The notes beneath the pieces are model-generated. The model searched no databases, was not told the DNA's origin, and saw only the letters and a list, made by a program, of their open reading frames with translations. The position numbers and the translations under genes were made by a program. This document shows, one piece after another, positions 9,896 through 16,801 of a DNA stretch of 43,630 bases. Source of the stretch: an uncultured Mitsuokella sp. Lineage in GTDB: Bacteria; Bacillota; Negativicutes; Selenomonadales; Selenomonadaceae. Every line of letters begins with the position of its first letter. Position 1 is the stretch's first letter. The stretch covers positions 1 through 43,630 of the forward strand of contig CAMCRT010000011.1 in NCBI GenBank assembly GCA_945877355.1. The letters run 5' to 3'.

Positions 9896-10087
9896 CTAAT
9901 AGGTCACGGGCTTATATGATTTGAGGGGGTGAAGCATTCGTGGCGTGTTTTCATTGCGACGGGATTCTGTTATCCAAGCATCCACATCCTCCTCGGTTTT
10001 AAGTCCGGCTCGCTCGGCTTCTCCCTTCAGCTTTTCTTGAAATTTCAGCAGGGAGTGCAATAGTTCAACACGGTTTTCGATTGCCAT
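9896..10087 (-). CDS. Small protein after a PD-(D/E)XK gene; antitoxin-tail-like
   Basis: 63 residues, starting MAIENRVELLHSLLKFQEKL. A good SD (GAGG, eight bases before ATG) and a 19-bp gap after the Rpn-like gene on the same strand suggest a two-gene operon. The segment GEAERAGLKTEEDVDAWI resembles the helical tail found in several antitoxins that clamp a toxin partner, but there is no DNA-binding part visible. I do not recognise a family with confidence. The end is short and rich in Pro/His/Tyr. Confidence 0.5.
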   Translation of the reverse strand: MAIENRVELLHSLLKFQEKLKGEAERAGLKTEEDVDAWITESRRNENTPRMLHPLKSYKPVTY

Positions 10088-10106
10088 AGGAGATACCTCA
10101 TTTCAA

Positions 10107-11114
10107 TCAATGAAGCTGTTTCTTTATTTCGTCTCGCAAGGCATCAATTTTATCTGACGATAACATAGTTGCGGCAGAAATTTCGTTGTTATGCGATCCA
10201 TTTCGGATCATCGTGCGAGCGACTTTTATAACGCCTTTCTCAATACCCTGCTCGATACCATTATTGTATGCTTTTTCCGCAATTCCCAGACTCAGATTGC
10301 ACATGCTCGTCAGCTCCTCTCCGATTTCTTCTGTCAATGTCATATCATATTTGTCTCGCAGAAAATCCTCTTTTTCTTGGGCAGACTTCTCTGTTTCCGT
10401 AAAGAGCACCTGAAGGAGGCGCACGAGGCGGTTGGCGCTCATTTCCTTTCCGAGATATACCATGATGATGGTCATGAGGTCATATCCCGTAGACTTCTCG
10501 ACATACCTTCCCAGAAGTTGCTCCTCATGGATGGCATAGCGATTGATGATGCTCTCTTCTGTAGGCGACTCCATGCAAAGCCAAATGGTGTAAACTTTGT
10601 GGATGCCATTATAATCCTGCTTTGTGAAGTCGCGTTCCTTCTGGGAGGAGATCATCCGGCATCCGTAGTATATAGCGCGGCGAATCAGGTCGTAGTGCAG
10701 CTTTGACTCTCGATAGGTTCGTTGTGCCTCGATGTTAATGATAAGAGCGATTTGCTCCAGGCTTTCCGGAAGTCTTGCGTAGAAGAATATGTCATAGGTG
10801 ACGATACCTTCTGTCGGACTGCCATCCTCATTACGTGCGCCACGGATTTTCTTTCCCTTTCGCGTTGGAAAGTCAAGATTGACAGGCACCTGGCTTACCT
10901 GCGGCATTCCTTCAATGTACTTCTCGGCGATATCTTTCCGGGAAACATTCCTATACTCTGCCACCGTCTCCTGCAAAATCTCTGCGAGGAACTGTCGGTC
11001 GGACAGAAGATTTTTTGCATGCTGGTCATACTGGGAGTTTTCCTCCCCGTAGAGGTAGTCCAGAACATTCTTTTCCAGGGCTTCATTGCGTCGCTTCGAT
11101 TTTCTATGAATCAT
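10107..11114 (-). CDS. PD-(D/E)XK nuclease-family (Rpn/PDDEXK_2 transposase-type) protein
   Basis: 335 residues from an ATG at 11114, with GGGAGG eight bases upstream (a GTG three codons earlier is less well placed). The nuclease core is seen as Asp in VTYDIFFYARLP followed by IINIEAQRTYRESKLHYDL, the D...ExQ form of the PD-(D/E)XK motif found in Rpn recombination-promoting nucleases and the related PDDEXK_2 group. The C-terminal third is helical and includes KAYNNGIEQGIEKGVIKVA, typical of these proteins. Such genes are scattered in bacterial genomes and have been linked to recombination and to phage defence. Base composition is more AT-rich than the core genes, suggesting acquisition. Confidence 0.75.
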   Translation of the reverse strand: MIHRKSKRRNEALEKNVLDYLYGEENSQYDQHAKNLLSDRQFLAEILQETVAEYRNVSRKDIAEKYIEGMPQVSQVPVNLDFPTRKGKKIRGARNEDGSPTEGIVTYDIFFYARLPESLEQIALIINIEAQRTYRESKLHYDLIRRAIYYGCRMISSQKERDFTKQDYNGIHKVYTIWLCMESPTEESIINRYAIHEEQLLGRYVEKSTGYDLMTIIMVYLGKEMSANRLVRLLQVLFTETEKSAQEKEDFLRDKYDMTLTEEIGEELTSMCNLSLGIAEKAYNNGIEQGIEKGVIKVARTMIRNGSHNNEISAATMLSSDKIDALRDEIKKQLH

Positions 11115-11218
11115 ACCCTTCACCTCCCGGCCGCATTTTAAAGCTTATCTCATATCTTTATTGTAGCACGTCTGTTCATGAAATTCCATAGATTTCTCAA
11201 GACAAGCATCCAGAATAT

Positions 11219-11242
11219 AAAAAGGTCGCCTGGAAGGCGACC
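11219..11242 (-). terminator. Hairpin with T tract before the Rpn-like gene
   Basis: On the minus strand GGTCGCCT and AGGCGACC form an 8-bp stem with a 3-base loop, followed by TTTTTAT. No minus-strand gene lies just upstream, so it may shield the Rpn-like gene from read-through or be left from a lost gene. Confidence 0.6.
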
Positions 11243-11296
11243 ACAAGGAATCGCTGCTTTGCTAGGATAGAAGCGTCAAAGAGAGGAGCGATGGAT

Positions 11297-11425
11297 ATGC
11301 TGGGAGCGATTGTTGGAGACGTTGTTGGTTCCATCTACGAATGGGCGAGTATCAAGACGAAGGACTCCCCGTTCTTTCGGGAGGACTGCTTTTTACGGAT
11401 ATGTGAAGACGTATCTTCCGAGTAA
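11297..11425 (+). pseudogene. ADP-ribosylglycohydrolase, N-terminal remnant
   Basis: 42 codons starting MLGAIVGDVVGSIYEWASIK, which is the start of the ADP-ribosylglycohydrolase (DraG/ARH) family, where GDxxGS and the following KTKDFxLF...CxFTDDT bind the metal. Here KTKDSPFFREDC is still recognisable; just after it the frame is lost (FLRICEDVSSE, stop), although F-T-D can be read one frame over. A good SD, GAGGAG, is eight bases before the ATG. The rest of the roughly 270-residue protein is absent, and another gene begins 22 bp after the stop. Confidence 0.72.
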
Positions 11426-11447
11426 GTGAAGAAAAGGAGGAAGCCCT

Positions 11448-11948
11448 ATGGAGACCATGAAGCTGAAGGAGGCGCGTATCCTGAAGGCGCGGCTTGCCAA
11501 GGATATTGAGGCCCTCGTGGACAAGCGGGAGCAGGTGGCCGTCGTGACCATCATGCCGGAGGAGAACCCCAGGGACTTCATCGACCAGACCGTCGATGAG
11601 CTAACGGAGAAAATCGACGCGGCCACGGAGAGGCTCCTCGCTGTGGGCGACGCCATCCGCCGGGCCAATGTGGGCATGAGGGAAATGGGCGGTGAGGAAA
11701 ACATCGCGGCCCTGGTAGAAAGGGCCATCCTCCTGCGCCGGGAGGCGAGCCGCTCCGAAGCCCTCGGCCGGCGCAATCCCCGCGCAAGAAAGCGCGGCGG
11801 CTACGGCGCCGACGGCGCCCAGCTGGTGGACGTGGCGACCTACGACATCGCCAAATACGCCGCCCGCGCAAAGAAATTCCTCGACGAGGCGGAGGCGCTC
11901 TCCGCCCGGGTCGACAAGCTCGACCTAGAAACCACTGTCGAGGTCTGA
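11448..11948 (+). CDS. DIP1984/DUF6847-like helical protein
   Basis: 166 residues, very helical and charged, starting METMKLKEARILKARLAKDI. The pattern LxEAxxLxARLxxxI...ENPRDF(I)...VDELTEKI...LxxxxxAIRRAN resembles the DIP1984 (septicolysin-annotated) family, whose function is not established. Here one arm, VDKREQVAVVTIMPEENPRD, differs from the usual acidic loop. AGGAGG is seven bases before the ATG. The second half contains NPRARKRGGYGADGAQLVDVA and a helix that ends the protein. Family assignment is moderate; the gene itself is convincing from its start, codon use and length. Confidence 0.6.
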   Translation: METMKLKEARILKARLAKDIEALVDKREQVAVVTIMPEENPRDFIDQTVDELTEKIDAATERLLAVGDAIRRANVGMREMGGEENIAALVERAILLRREASRSEALGRRNPRARKRGGYGADGAQLVDVATYDIAKYAARAKKFLDEAEALSARVDKLDLETTVEV

Positions 11949-11958
11949 TTTTGGCAAG

Positions 11959-12159
11959 AAGAAGAATCCGAGGGCGCTGCAGCGTTTTTGATTTCTAGGA
12001 TCCTGTCCTGATTCTATGATGCTCCGAATCGAATGAGCAGAGATAGGACGCAGCAGCTCGCACGATTTCTCGCACGCACATAGACAGAACGCCAACGCAA
12101 AGTCTAGAACAGCCTCAACTTTGTATACTCTTGCGCCGCAGCAGCTCCCGATTCTTCTT
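11959..12159. repeat. Element bounded by imperfect inverted repeats (MITE-like)
   Basis: Left end AAGAAGAATCCGAGGGCGCTGC (11959-11980) against right end, read in reverse complement, AAGAAGAATCGGGAGCTGCTGC (12159-12138): about 18 of 22 positions agree. The 200 bp contain no credible gene and are AT-richer than the genes nearby. Outer target-site duplications are not obvious. The element fills most of the 296-bp gap between two genes; the rest is the R2 hairpin. Confidence 0.45.
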
Positions 12160-12179
12160 TTTGTATAGATGAAAAATGA

Positions 12180-12209
12180 GACCCTCGCCCATTTACACAG
12201 GCGAGGGTC
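12180..12209. repeat. R2 hairpin, copy 2 (after the phosphatase gene)
   Basis: GACCCTCGCC, loop CATTTACACA, GGCGAGGGTC. The stem has one base pair changed on both sides relative to the other copies (C-G to T-A), while the loop is identical. It lies 35 bp after the end of the minus-strand phosphatase gene and likely serves as its terminator (CTCATTTTT follows on that strand). Confidence 0.8.
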
Positions 12210-12244
12210 TTGTATTGTGCCGTCTTGCTTCGAGTGCCTTCCTG

Positions 12245-12976
12245 TCACACATCGGAAGAATAGAAGCGCATATTTGTGAGGTCGGCGCAGGATATCTTTC
12301 CGTCGGGGAGGTAGGAGCCCGTGTCCATCATGAGGATGTGGTTCGGCAGCAGCAGGGGCTGGACTTTTTTCGTGAGGATCTGGACGGGGGTGTGGCCCAC
12401 CACCCAGAGATCCTCGCCGGTGTAGTTCTCGTAGAATTCATCCCGAATCCAGAGGTAGTCGCTGAGGGTGTTTTCCGCGAGGGGCTTTGCGGGATTCATG
12501 CCCGCGTGGGCGAAGTGGACGGTCCTTCCATCCACCTCGCAGCTGTAGGTGGGATTCTCCCGGATCAGGTGGAGGGCCCAGTCCAGGATTTCCCTTTGCT
12601 CCTCGGGCTCCCGCTGTAGCAGCTCCCGCAGGGTCTTGTTGCCCCCATTCTGGAGCCAGAGGGAGGAAGGGCGCTTCTTCAGAAGGCCTGTGAAGCGGCG
12701 GAGGAGGCTGGTGAGGGAGCTGGCGGGAGCCTCCTTCTGGGCCTCCAGGAAGTGCTCCACCATCATGAGCTCGTGGTTGCCGGGGAGCATGACGGCCTGG
12801 CCGCTCTCAGCGAGCCGCTTCACGAAGAGGAAGCTACGGATATTCTCCTCCCCCCTGTCGATGTAGTCCCCGAGGAAAATCAGCCGGTCCTCCGCTGTGA
12901 CCTTCGCCTTTTCATAGACCTCCTGGAGTTTATCAAAATGCCCGTGGATATCCCCGAAAACAAGCAGCCTTCCCAT
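12245..12976 (-). CDS. PP1-type serine/threonine phosphoprotein phosphatase
   Basis: 243 residues of the calcineurin-like metallophosphoesterase fold. All bimetal motifs are visible: GDIHGH near residue 8, GDYIDRGEENI near 37, GNHELMM near 69, HFAHAGMNP, and WVVGHTPVQ toward the C-terminus. This set is typical of bacterial PP1/PP2A-like or PrpA/bis(5'-nucleosyl)tetraphosphatase-like enzymes, so either protein or dinucleotide substrates are possible. The start at 12976 (MGRLLVFGDIHG) has AGAGGA five to six bases upstream; an earlier ATG at 13018 adds residues unlike the family. It is monocistronic, with its promoter back to back with that of toxin element 1. Confidence 0.88.
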   Translation of the reverse strand: MGRLLVFGDIHGHFDKLQEVYEKAKVTAEDRLIFLGDYIDRGEENIRSFLFVKRLAESGQAVMLPGNHELMMVEHFLEAQKEAPASSLTSLLRRFTGLLKKRPSSLWLQNGGNKTLRELLQREPEEQREILDWALHLIRENPTYSCEVDGRTVHFAHAGMNPAKPLAENTLSDYLWIRDEFYENYTGEDLWVVGHTPVQILTKKVQPLLLPNHILMMDTGSYLPDGKISCADLTNMRFYSSDV

Positions 12977-12989
12977 ATAAATCCTCTTT

Positions 12990-13018
12990 CTTATAGACAA
13001 AGAAATCGCCCTTGTCAT
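12990..13018 (-). promoter_or_regulatory. Promoter of the phosphatase gene
   Basis: ATGACA (13018-13013), 17-base spacer, TATAAG (12995-12990). Its -35 box overlaps, on the opposite strand, the TTGTCA -35 of toxin element 1, so the two promoters compete for the same site. Confidence 0.62.
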
Positions 13019-13041
13019 GGACGATTTTCTTATGCTATACT
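13012..13041 (+). promoter_or_regulatory. Promoter of toxin element 1
   Basis: TTGTCA (13012-13017), 18-base spacer, TATACT (13036-13041). Seven bases further is the A of AGCCACC, the predicted first base of the message in all three copies. Confidence 0.75.
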
Positions 13042-13147
13042 ATGTCCAGCCACCATAAATCGGTAGGCGGTTGTTGAAGCCTCGCAGAAAGGTCGGTCGT
13101 GTTCATCGGTTTTCCTTTGAATTTCTTCCGAAAGCGAGGTGATACTC

Positions 13148-13210
13148 GTGGAGTCTTTGGCATTAGTTCTTTTTCTAATCCTTTTGATTCTCATTGTGGT
13201 AAAAAAATAA
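13148..13210 (+). CDS. 20-residue hydrophobic peptide, candidate type I toxin (copy 1)
   Basis: Peptide MESLALVLFLILLILIVVKK, starting with GTG. It has one acidic residue near the start, a single membrane-spanning stretch, and a KK end, like known type I toxins (Ibs, Fst, holin-like toxins), but I recognise no exact family. The SD AGCGAGGTGA (13133-13142) lies eight bases before the start and can pair with GCCTCGC at 13079-13085; an extra TCGG/CCGA pair extends this stem. The leader from 13048 also contains GCCACC...CGGTAGGCGGTTGT...GCCTCGC, which can pair with the 3' end of the same message (13261-13289) with G-U wobbles. A second in-frame GTG three codons upstream is possible. Confidence 0.75.
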   Translation: MESLALVLFLILLILIVVKK

Positions 13211-13296
13211 CCGCCCAATGTTTTCCAGACTCAAGCGGTTATCTTTTTAGCTAGCCCATCGAGCGAGGCGACAGCCGTCTATCGGTGGCTTTTTTC
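13201..13296 (-). ncRNA. Antisense RNA of toxin element 1 (candidate antitoxin)
   Basis: Predicted 96-nt RNA, transcribed toward the peptide gene and ending inside its last codons. It is fully complementary to the last 95 nt of the toxin message. It folds into two hairpins: a 5' one from GCCACCGA...TCGATGG and the terminator ATAACCGC...GCGGTTAT followed by T7. Its CGCCTCGC stretch could also pair with the toxin SD (GCGAGG). The layout is that of TxpA/RatA and BsrG/SR4. Confidence 0.72.
13256..13295 (+). terminator. Terminator of toxin message 1
   Basis: CCATCGA pairs with TCGGTGG (one G-T wobble), with an inner GGC/GCC stem, then C and T6. The same bases form the 5' hairpin of the antisense RNA. 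Confidence 0.72.
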
Positions 13297-13302
13297 ATGT
13301 TT

Positions 13303-13331
13303 AGTATACAACGTTTCCCCGCGAAATTCAA
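13303..13331 (-). promoter_or_regulatory. Promoter of antisense RNA 1
   Basis: TTGAAT (13331-13326), exactly 17 bases, TATACT (13308-13303). Conserved in position and spacing in every copy, while the spacer itself varies. Confidence 0.83.
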
Positions 13332-13374
13332 GAAAAAAGTGAAAATGAACGGGCGCCCTTTTGCCTCCCTCCTA

Positions 13375-13403
13375 TGGTCATTCCCCTCTAAATCCGCTAT
13401 AAT
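13375..13403 (+). promoter_or_regulatory. Probable promoter of the hsdRMS operon
   Basis: TGGTCA, 17 bases, TATAAT (13398-13403), 35 bp before hsdR. The -10 is perfect and the -35 is weak. Confidence 0.55.
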
Positions 13404-13438
13404 AGAATGGATTCATCGAAGAAATCGGGAGGCAGCTT

Positions 13439-16400
13439 ATGGCGAACTTTGCATTTCTGGAGGAGAAATATCCGGAGCTTGCCCGCATGGGGACGCTCGC
13501 GGAGCGCTACGTCTACAGCGACGCCAACTCCTGCCTCATGAAGCTGGGGATGCTGGCGGAGACCATCGTGAACCAGATGTTTTGGCAGGATGATATCCCC
13601 CTCCCCATGGAGAACAATGCGGCGAACCGCATCCGCGTCCTTGCCCGGGAGGGGCTCCTCCCTCGGGACCTGGTGGACGCCCTCCATCTCCTGCGGAAGC
13701 GGCGCAACGACGCCACCCACGAGGCCCTGGACGACACCGCCACGGCGAAGGCGCTGCTCCCCGTGGCCTACCGGGTGGCCTCCTGGTTCTACGAGACCTA
13801 CGGCGACTGGCACTACGTCAGCCGCCCCTTCGTCATGCCCGCAAACGCCCCCGAGCCTGCCCCCGCAGCAGCGGCTCCACAGCAGGCAGCACCAGAGCAG
13901 CCAAAAGCGGCAGAGCCGCAGGCCGCGGCGAAACCCGCTGCCCCCTCAAAGGCCTCGGCAAACGACGAGGACAAGGAGGAGGCCCGTCTCCTCCGGGAGG
14001 CGGAGAAAAGGGCGAAGGCTGCCGCCCCGAAGCCCCGGGCCGCTCGGGCAAAGCAGGCCCAGGTCGCCCTCAACCAGCGGCCAAAGACGGAGAAGGAGAC
14101 CCGTCTCCTCATCGACGAGGCTTTGCGTGCCGTAGGCTGGGCGGCGGATACGGAGAGCCTCCGCTACGCCAGGGGCGCCCGGCCGGCGAAGGGGCGGGAT
14201 CAGGCCATCGCCGAGTGGCCCACGGAGTCGAAGTCCGGCACCGGCCACGTGGACTACGCCCTCTTCCACGGGGAGAGGCTCGTGGCCACCATCGAGGCGA
14301 AGTCCCTGGAGAAGGACATTCCGGCGGTGCTCGACGGCCAGTGCGCCGAATACTCCAGCCACATCCGCCCCGAGGACGCGCCCTTCCTCCTCCCCGGCGC
14401 CCCCTGGGGAAAGTATCAGGTGCCCTTCACCTTCGCCACCAATGGCAGGCCCTATCTTGAGCAGTACAAGGAAAAGTCCGGCATCTGGTTCCGCGACCTC
14501 CGGGATCCGAGCCTCGCGCCAAGGGCTCTCTCTGGCTGGGTGAGCCCCGCCGGCATCGACGAGCTCCTGGCGAAGGACCTCCGCGCCGCCGACGACCGGC
14601 TGCGGCGGGAAAAGGAGGATTACCTGACGGATCCCCAGGGCCTCGCCCTCCGGCCCTACCAGAAAAGGGCGGTGGAGGCGGTGGAGCAGGCCGTCCTCGA
14701 CGGCCGCCGCCGCATCCTTCTCGCCATGGCCACCGGCACCGGCAAGACCCGCACCATCCTCGCCATGATGTACCGGTTCCTGAAGACGAACCGTTTCCGC
14801 CGCATCCTCTTCCTCGTGGATCGGACGACCCTGGGGGATCAGGCCCTGGACGTCTTCCGGGACGTGCGCCTTGAGGAGCTCATGCCCCTCAGCAAGATTT
14901 ACAATATCAAGGGCCTGAAGGAGGCGGGCATAGATCCTGAGACCCGGGTCTCCGTGGCCACCGTCCAGTCCATGGTGCGCCGTCTCGACGGCCTCGAGGA
15001 AACCATGCCCTCCGTCACCGACTTTGACCTCATCCTCATCGACGAGGCCCACCGGGGCTACGGCCTCGACCGGGAGCTGGACGAGGAGGAGGCCCTCTAC
15101 GCCGACCAGCGCGCCTACCAGAGCTGCTATCGGGCCGTTCTCGACTACTTCGACGCTGTGAAGATCGCCCTCACCGCCACCCCGGCCCTCCAGACCACGG
15201 AGCTCTTCGGCGCCCCCATCTACACCTACAGCTACCGGGAGGCCGTCATCGAGGGCTACCTCGTGGACTACGACGCCCCCCATATCATAAGGACCCGCCT
15301 CTCCACCGAGGGCATCCACTACAGGAAGGGGGAGCAGGTCACCACCTACGACACCGCCACTGGAGAAATCAATCTCGCGGAGCTCCCGGACGAGCTGGAC
15401 TTCGACGTGGACGCCTTTAATCGGCAGGTCATCACCGAGGACTTCAACCGCACGGTGCTCACGGAAATCGCCAAGAACCTGGACCCCGAGTCCCCGGACC
15501 TTTCCGGCAAGACCCTCATCTACGCCGCCAACGACGCCCACGCGGACCTCATCGTGCGGCTTCTCAAGGAAATCTTCAGCGACACCGGCGTCAGTGGCGA
15601 CGCCATCGTGAAGATCACCGGCAAGGCCTGTGGCGGCAACAAAAAGAAAATCGACGACCTCATCAGCCGCTTCAAGAACGAGCCCTACCCCAGCATCGCC
15701 GTCACCGTGGACCTTTTGACCACCGGCATCGACGTGCCGAAAATCACCACCCTCGTCTTCCTGCGGCGGGTCAAATCCCGCATCCTCTACGAGCAGATGC
15801 TGGGGAGGGCCACCCGCCTCTGCCCCGAGATCCACAAGGAGAAATTCGACATCTACGACGCGGTGGGCCTCTACGACGCATTGGAGGACGTCACCAATAT
15901 GAAGCCCGTGGTGAAGAATCCGAAGGCCACGGTAAAGGACCTCTTGGACTCCCTGGAGAAAGCCACCACCGCCCGGGAGCAGGACTACTTCGCAGGCCAG
16001 CTGCGGGCTGCCCTCCAGCGGAAAAAGCGCCGGCTCACGGAGGAGGAAGAGGCCCAGGTAAGAGATCTCGCCGGCGAGAGCCTCACCTCCCTCCTGAAGC
16101 GGCTGGAGACCATGGAGCCCGAGGAGGCGGCAAAGCTCCTGCTGGAGAAAAAGACCGCCCTCCTCTACCTGGGCCAGCCAAAGGAGGGAGGAGGCAGGCC
16201 CCTCGTGGTCTCCGACGCAAAGGACGAGCTCACCGCCCACGACCGCAGCTTCGGCAAGGGAGAGGAGCGGCCCGAGGACTACCTGGAGGCCTTCACCCGC
16301 TATATCAAGGATCACCAGAACGAGATCGCAGCCCTGCGCCTCATCGTGACCCGCCCCGCCAGTCTGACGCTTTCCGCCCTGAAGAGTCTGCGCCTGACCC

Positions 16401-16801
16401 TCGACCGGGAGGGCTTCACCACCGAGCGGCTCAACACCGCCGTGGCGGCGGCGGAGCACGTGGCAAAGGGAGAGCAGGAGGACGCCGCCGACATCATCAC
16501 CCTCGTGCGCCGCTACGCCATCGGCAGCCGCCTCATGAGCCGCCGCGAGCGGGTGGAGCACGCCATGACGCGGCTCCGGCAGGGCCACACCTTCACGAAG
16601 CAGGAGCAGAACTGGCTGCGCCGCATCGAGAAGTATCTCCTGCAGCAGTCCGTCATCCAGCGGGAGACCTTCGACGAGGACGACCGCTTCCGGCGGGACG
16701 GGGGCTTTAGCCGCATCGACAAGGTCTTTGACGGCCGGCTCGAAGGCCTCCTTGCCCAGCTCAACGAATATCTCTACGACGATGGAGGAACATCCGCTTG
16801 A
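13439..16801 (+). CDS. hsdR: Type I restriction endonuclease, R subunit
   Basis: 1120 residues. Residues 1-135 resemble a DUF4145-type helical domain (RNDATHEALDD). An Ala/Pro/Glu-rich linker (about 140-205) follows. The nuclease domain shows D272 in HVDYALFHGERLV and E286-x-K288 in TIEAKS. The helicase has Walker A ATGTGKTRTI (Lys436) and DEAH (535-538), plus TATPALQT and the late motif QMLGRATRLCPEI. The C-terminal part resembles the EcoEI-type R subunit end. The protein cuts and translocates DNA as part of an HsdR2M2S1 complex. GGGAGG is eight bases before the ATG. Its stop overlaps the hsdM start (TTGA). Confidence 0.94.
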   Translation: MANFAFLEEKYPELARMGTLAERYVYSDANSCLMKLGMLAETIVNQMFWQDDIPLPMENNAANRIRVLAREGLLPRDLVDALHLLRKRRNDATHEALDDTATAKALLPVAYRVASWFYETYGDWHYVSRPFVMPANAPEPAPAAAAPQQAAPEQPKAAEPQAAAKPAAPSKASANDEDKEEARLLREAEKRAKAAAPKPRAARAKQAQVALNQRPKTEKETRLLIDEALRAVGWAADTESLRYARGARPAKGRDQAIAEWPTESKSGTGHVDYALFHGERLVATIEAKSLEKDIPAVLDGQCAEYSSHIRPEDAPFLLPGAPWGKYQVPFTFATNGRPYLEQYKEKSGIWFRDLRDPSLAPRALSGWVSPAGIDELLAKDLRAADDRLRREKEDYLTDPQGLALRPYQKRAVEAVEQAVLDGRRRILLAMATGTGKTRTILAMMYRFLKTNRFRRILFLVDRTTLGDQALDVFRDVRLEELMPLSKIYNIKGLKEAGIDPETRVSVATVQSMVRRLDGLEETMPSVTDFDLILIDEAHRGYGLDRELDEEEALYADQRAYQSCYRAVLDYFDAVKIALTATPALQTTELFGAPIYTYSYREAVIEGYLVDYDAPHIIRTRLSTEGIHYRKGEQVTTYDTATGEINLAELPDELDFDVDAFNRQVITEDFNRTVLTEIAKNLDPESPDLSGKTLIYAANDAHADLIVRLLKEIFSDTGVSGDAIVKITGKACGGNKKKIDDLISRFKNEPYPSIAVTVDLLTTGIDVPKITTLVFLRRVKSRILYEQMLGRATRLCPEIHKEKFDIYDAVGLYDALEDVTNMKPVVKNPKATVKDLLDSLEKATTAREQDYFAGQLRAALQRKKRRLTEEEEAQVRDLAGESLTSLLKRLETMEPEEAAKLLLEKKTALLYLGQPKEGGGRPLVVSDAKDELTAHDRSFGKGEERPEDYLEAFTRYIKDHQNEIAALRLIVTRPASLTLSALKSLRLTLDREGFTTERLNTAVAAAEHVAKGEQEDAADIITLVRRYAIGSRLMSRRERVEHAMTRLRQGHTFTKQEQNWLRRIEKYLLQQSVIQRETFDEDDRFRRDGGFSRIDKVFDGRLEGLLAQLNEYLYDDGGTSA

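Noticed and set aside
11448-11948. Continuation of the ADP-ribosylglycohydrolase remnant
   Set aside because: It has its own strong SD and start and an unrelated helical sequence in a different frame.
13201-13243. The ATAACCGC hairpin as an ordinary plus-strand terminator of the peptide gene
   Set aside because: The T run lies on the minus strand and the plus side after the hairpin has only a short T tract; it fits the antisense RNA, and the sense message has its own terminator 50 bp later.
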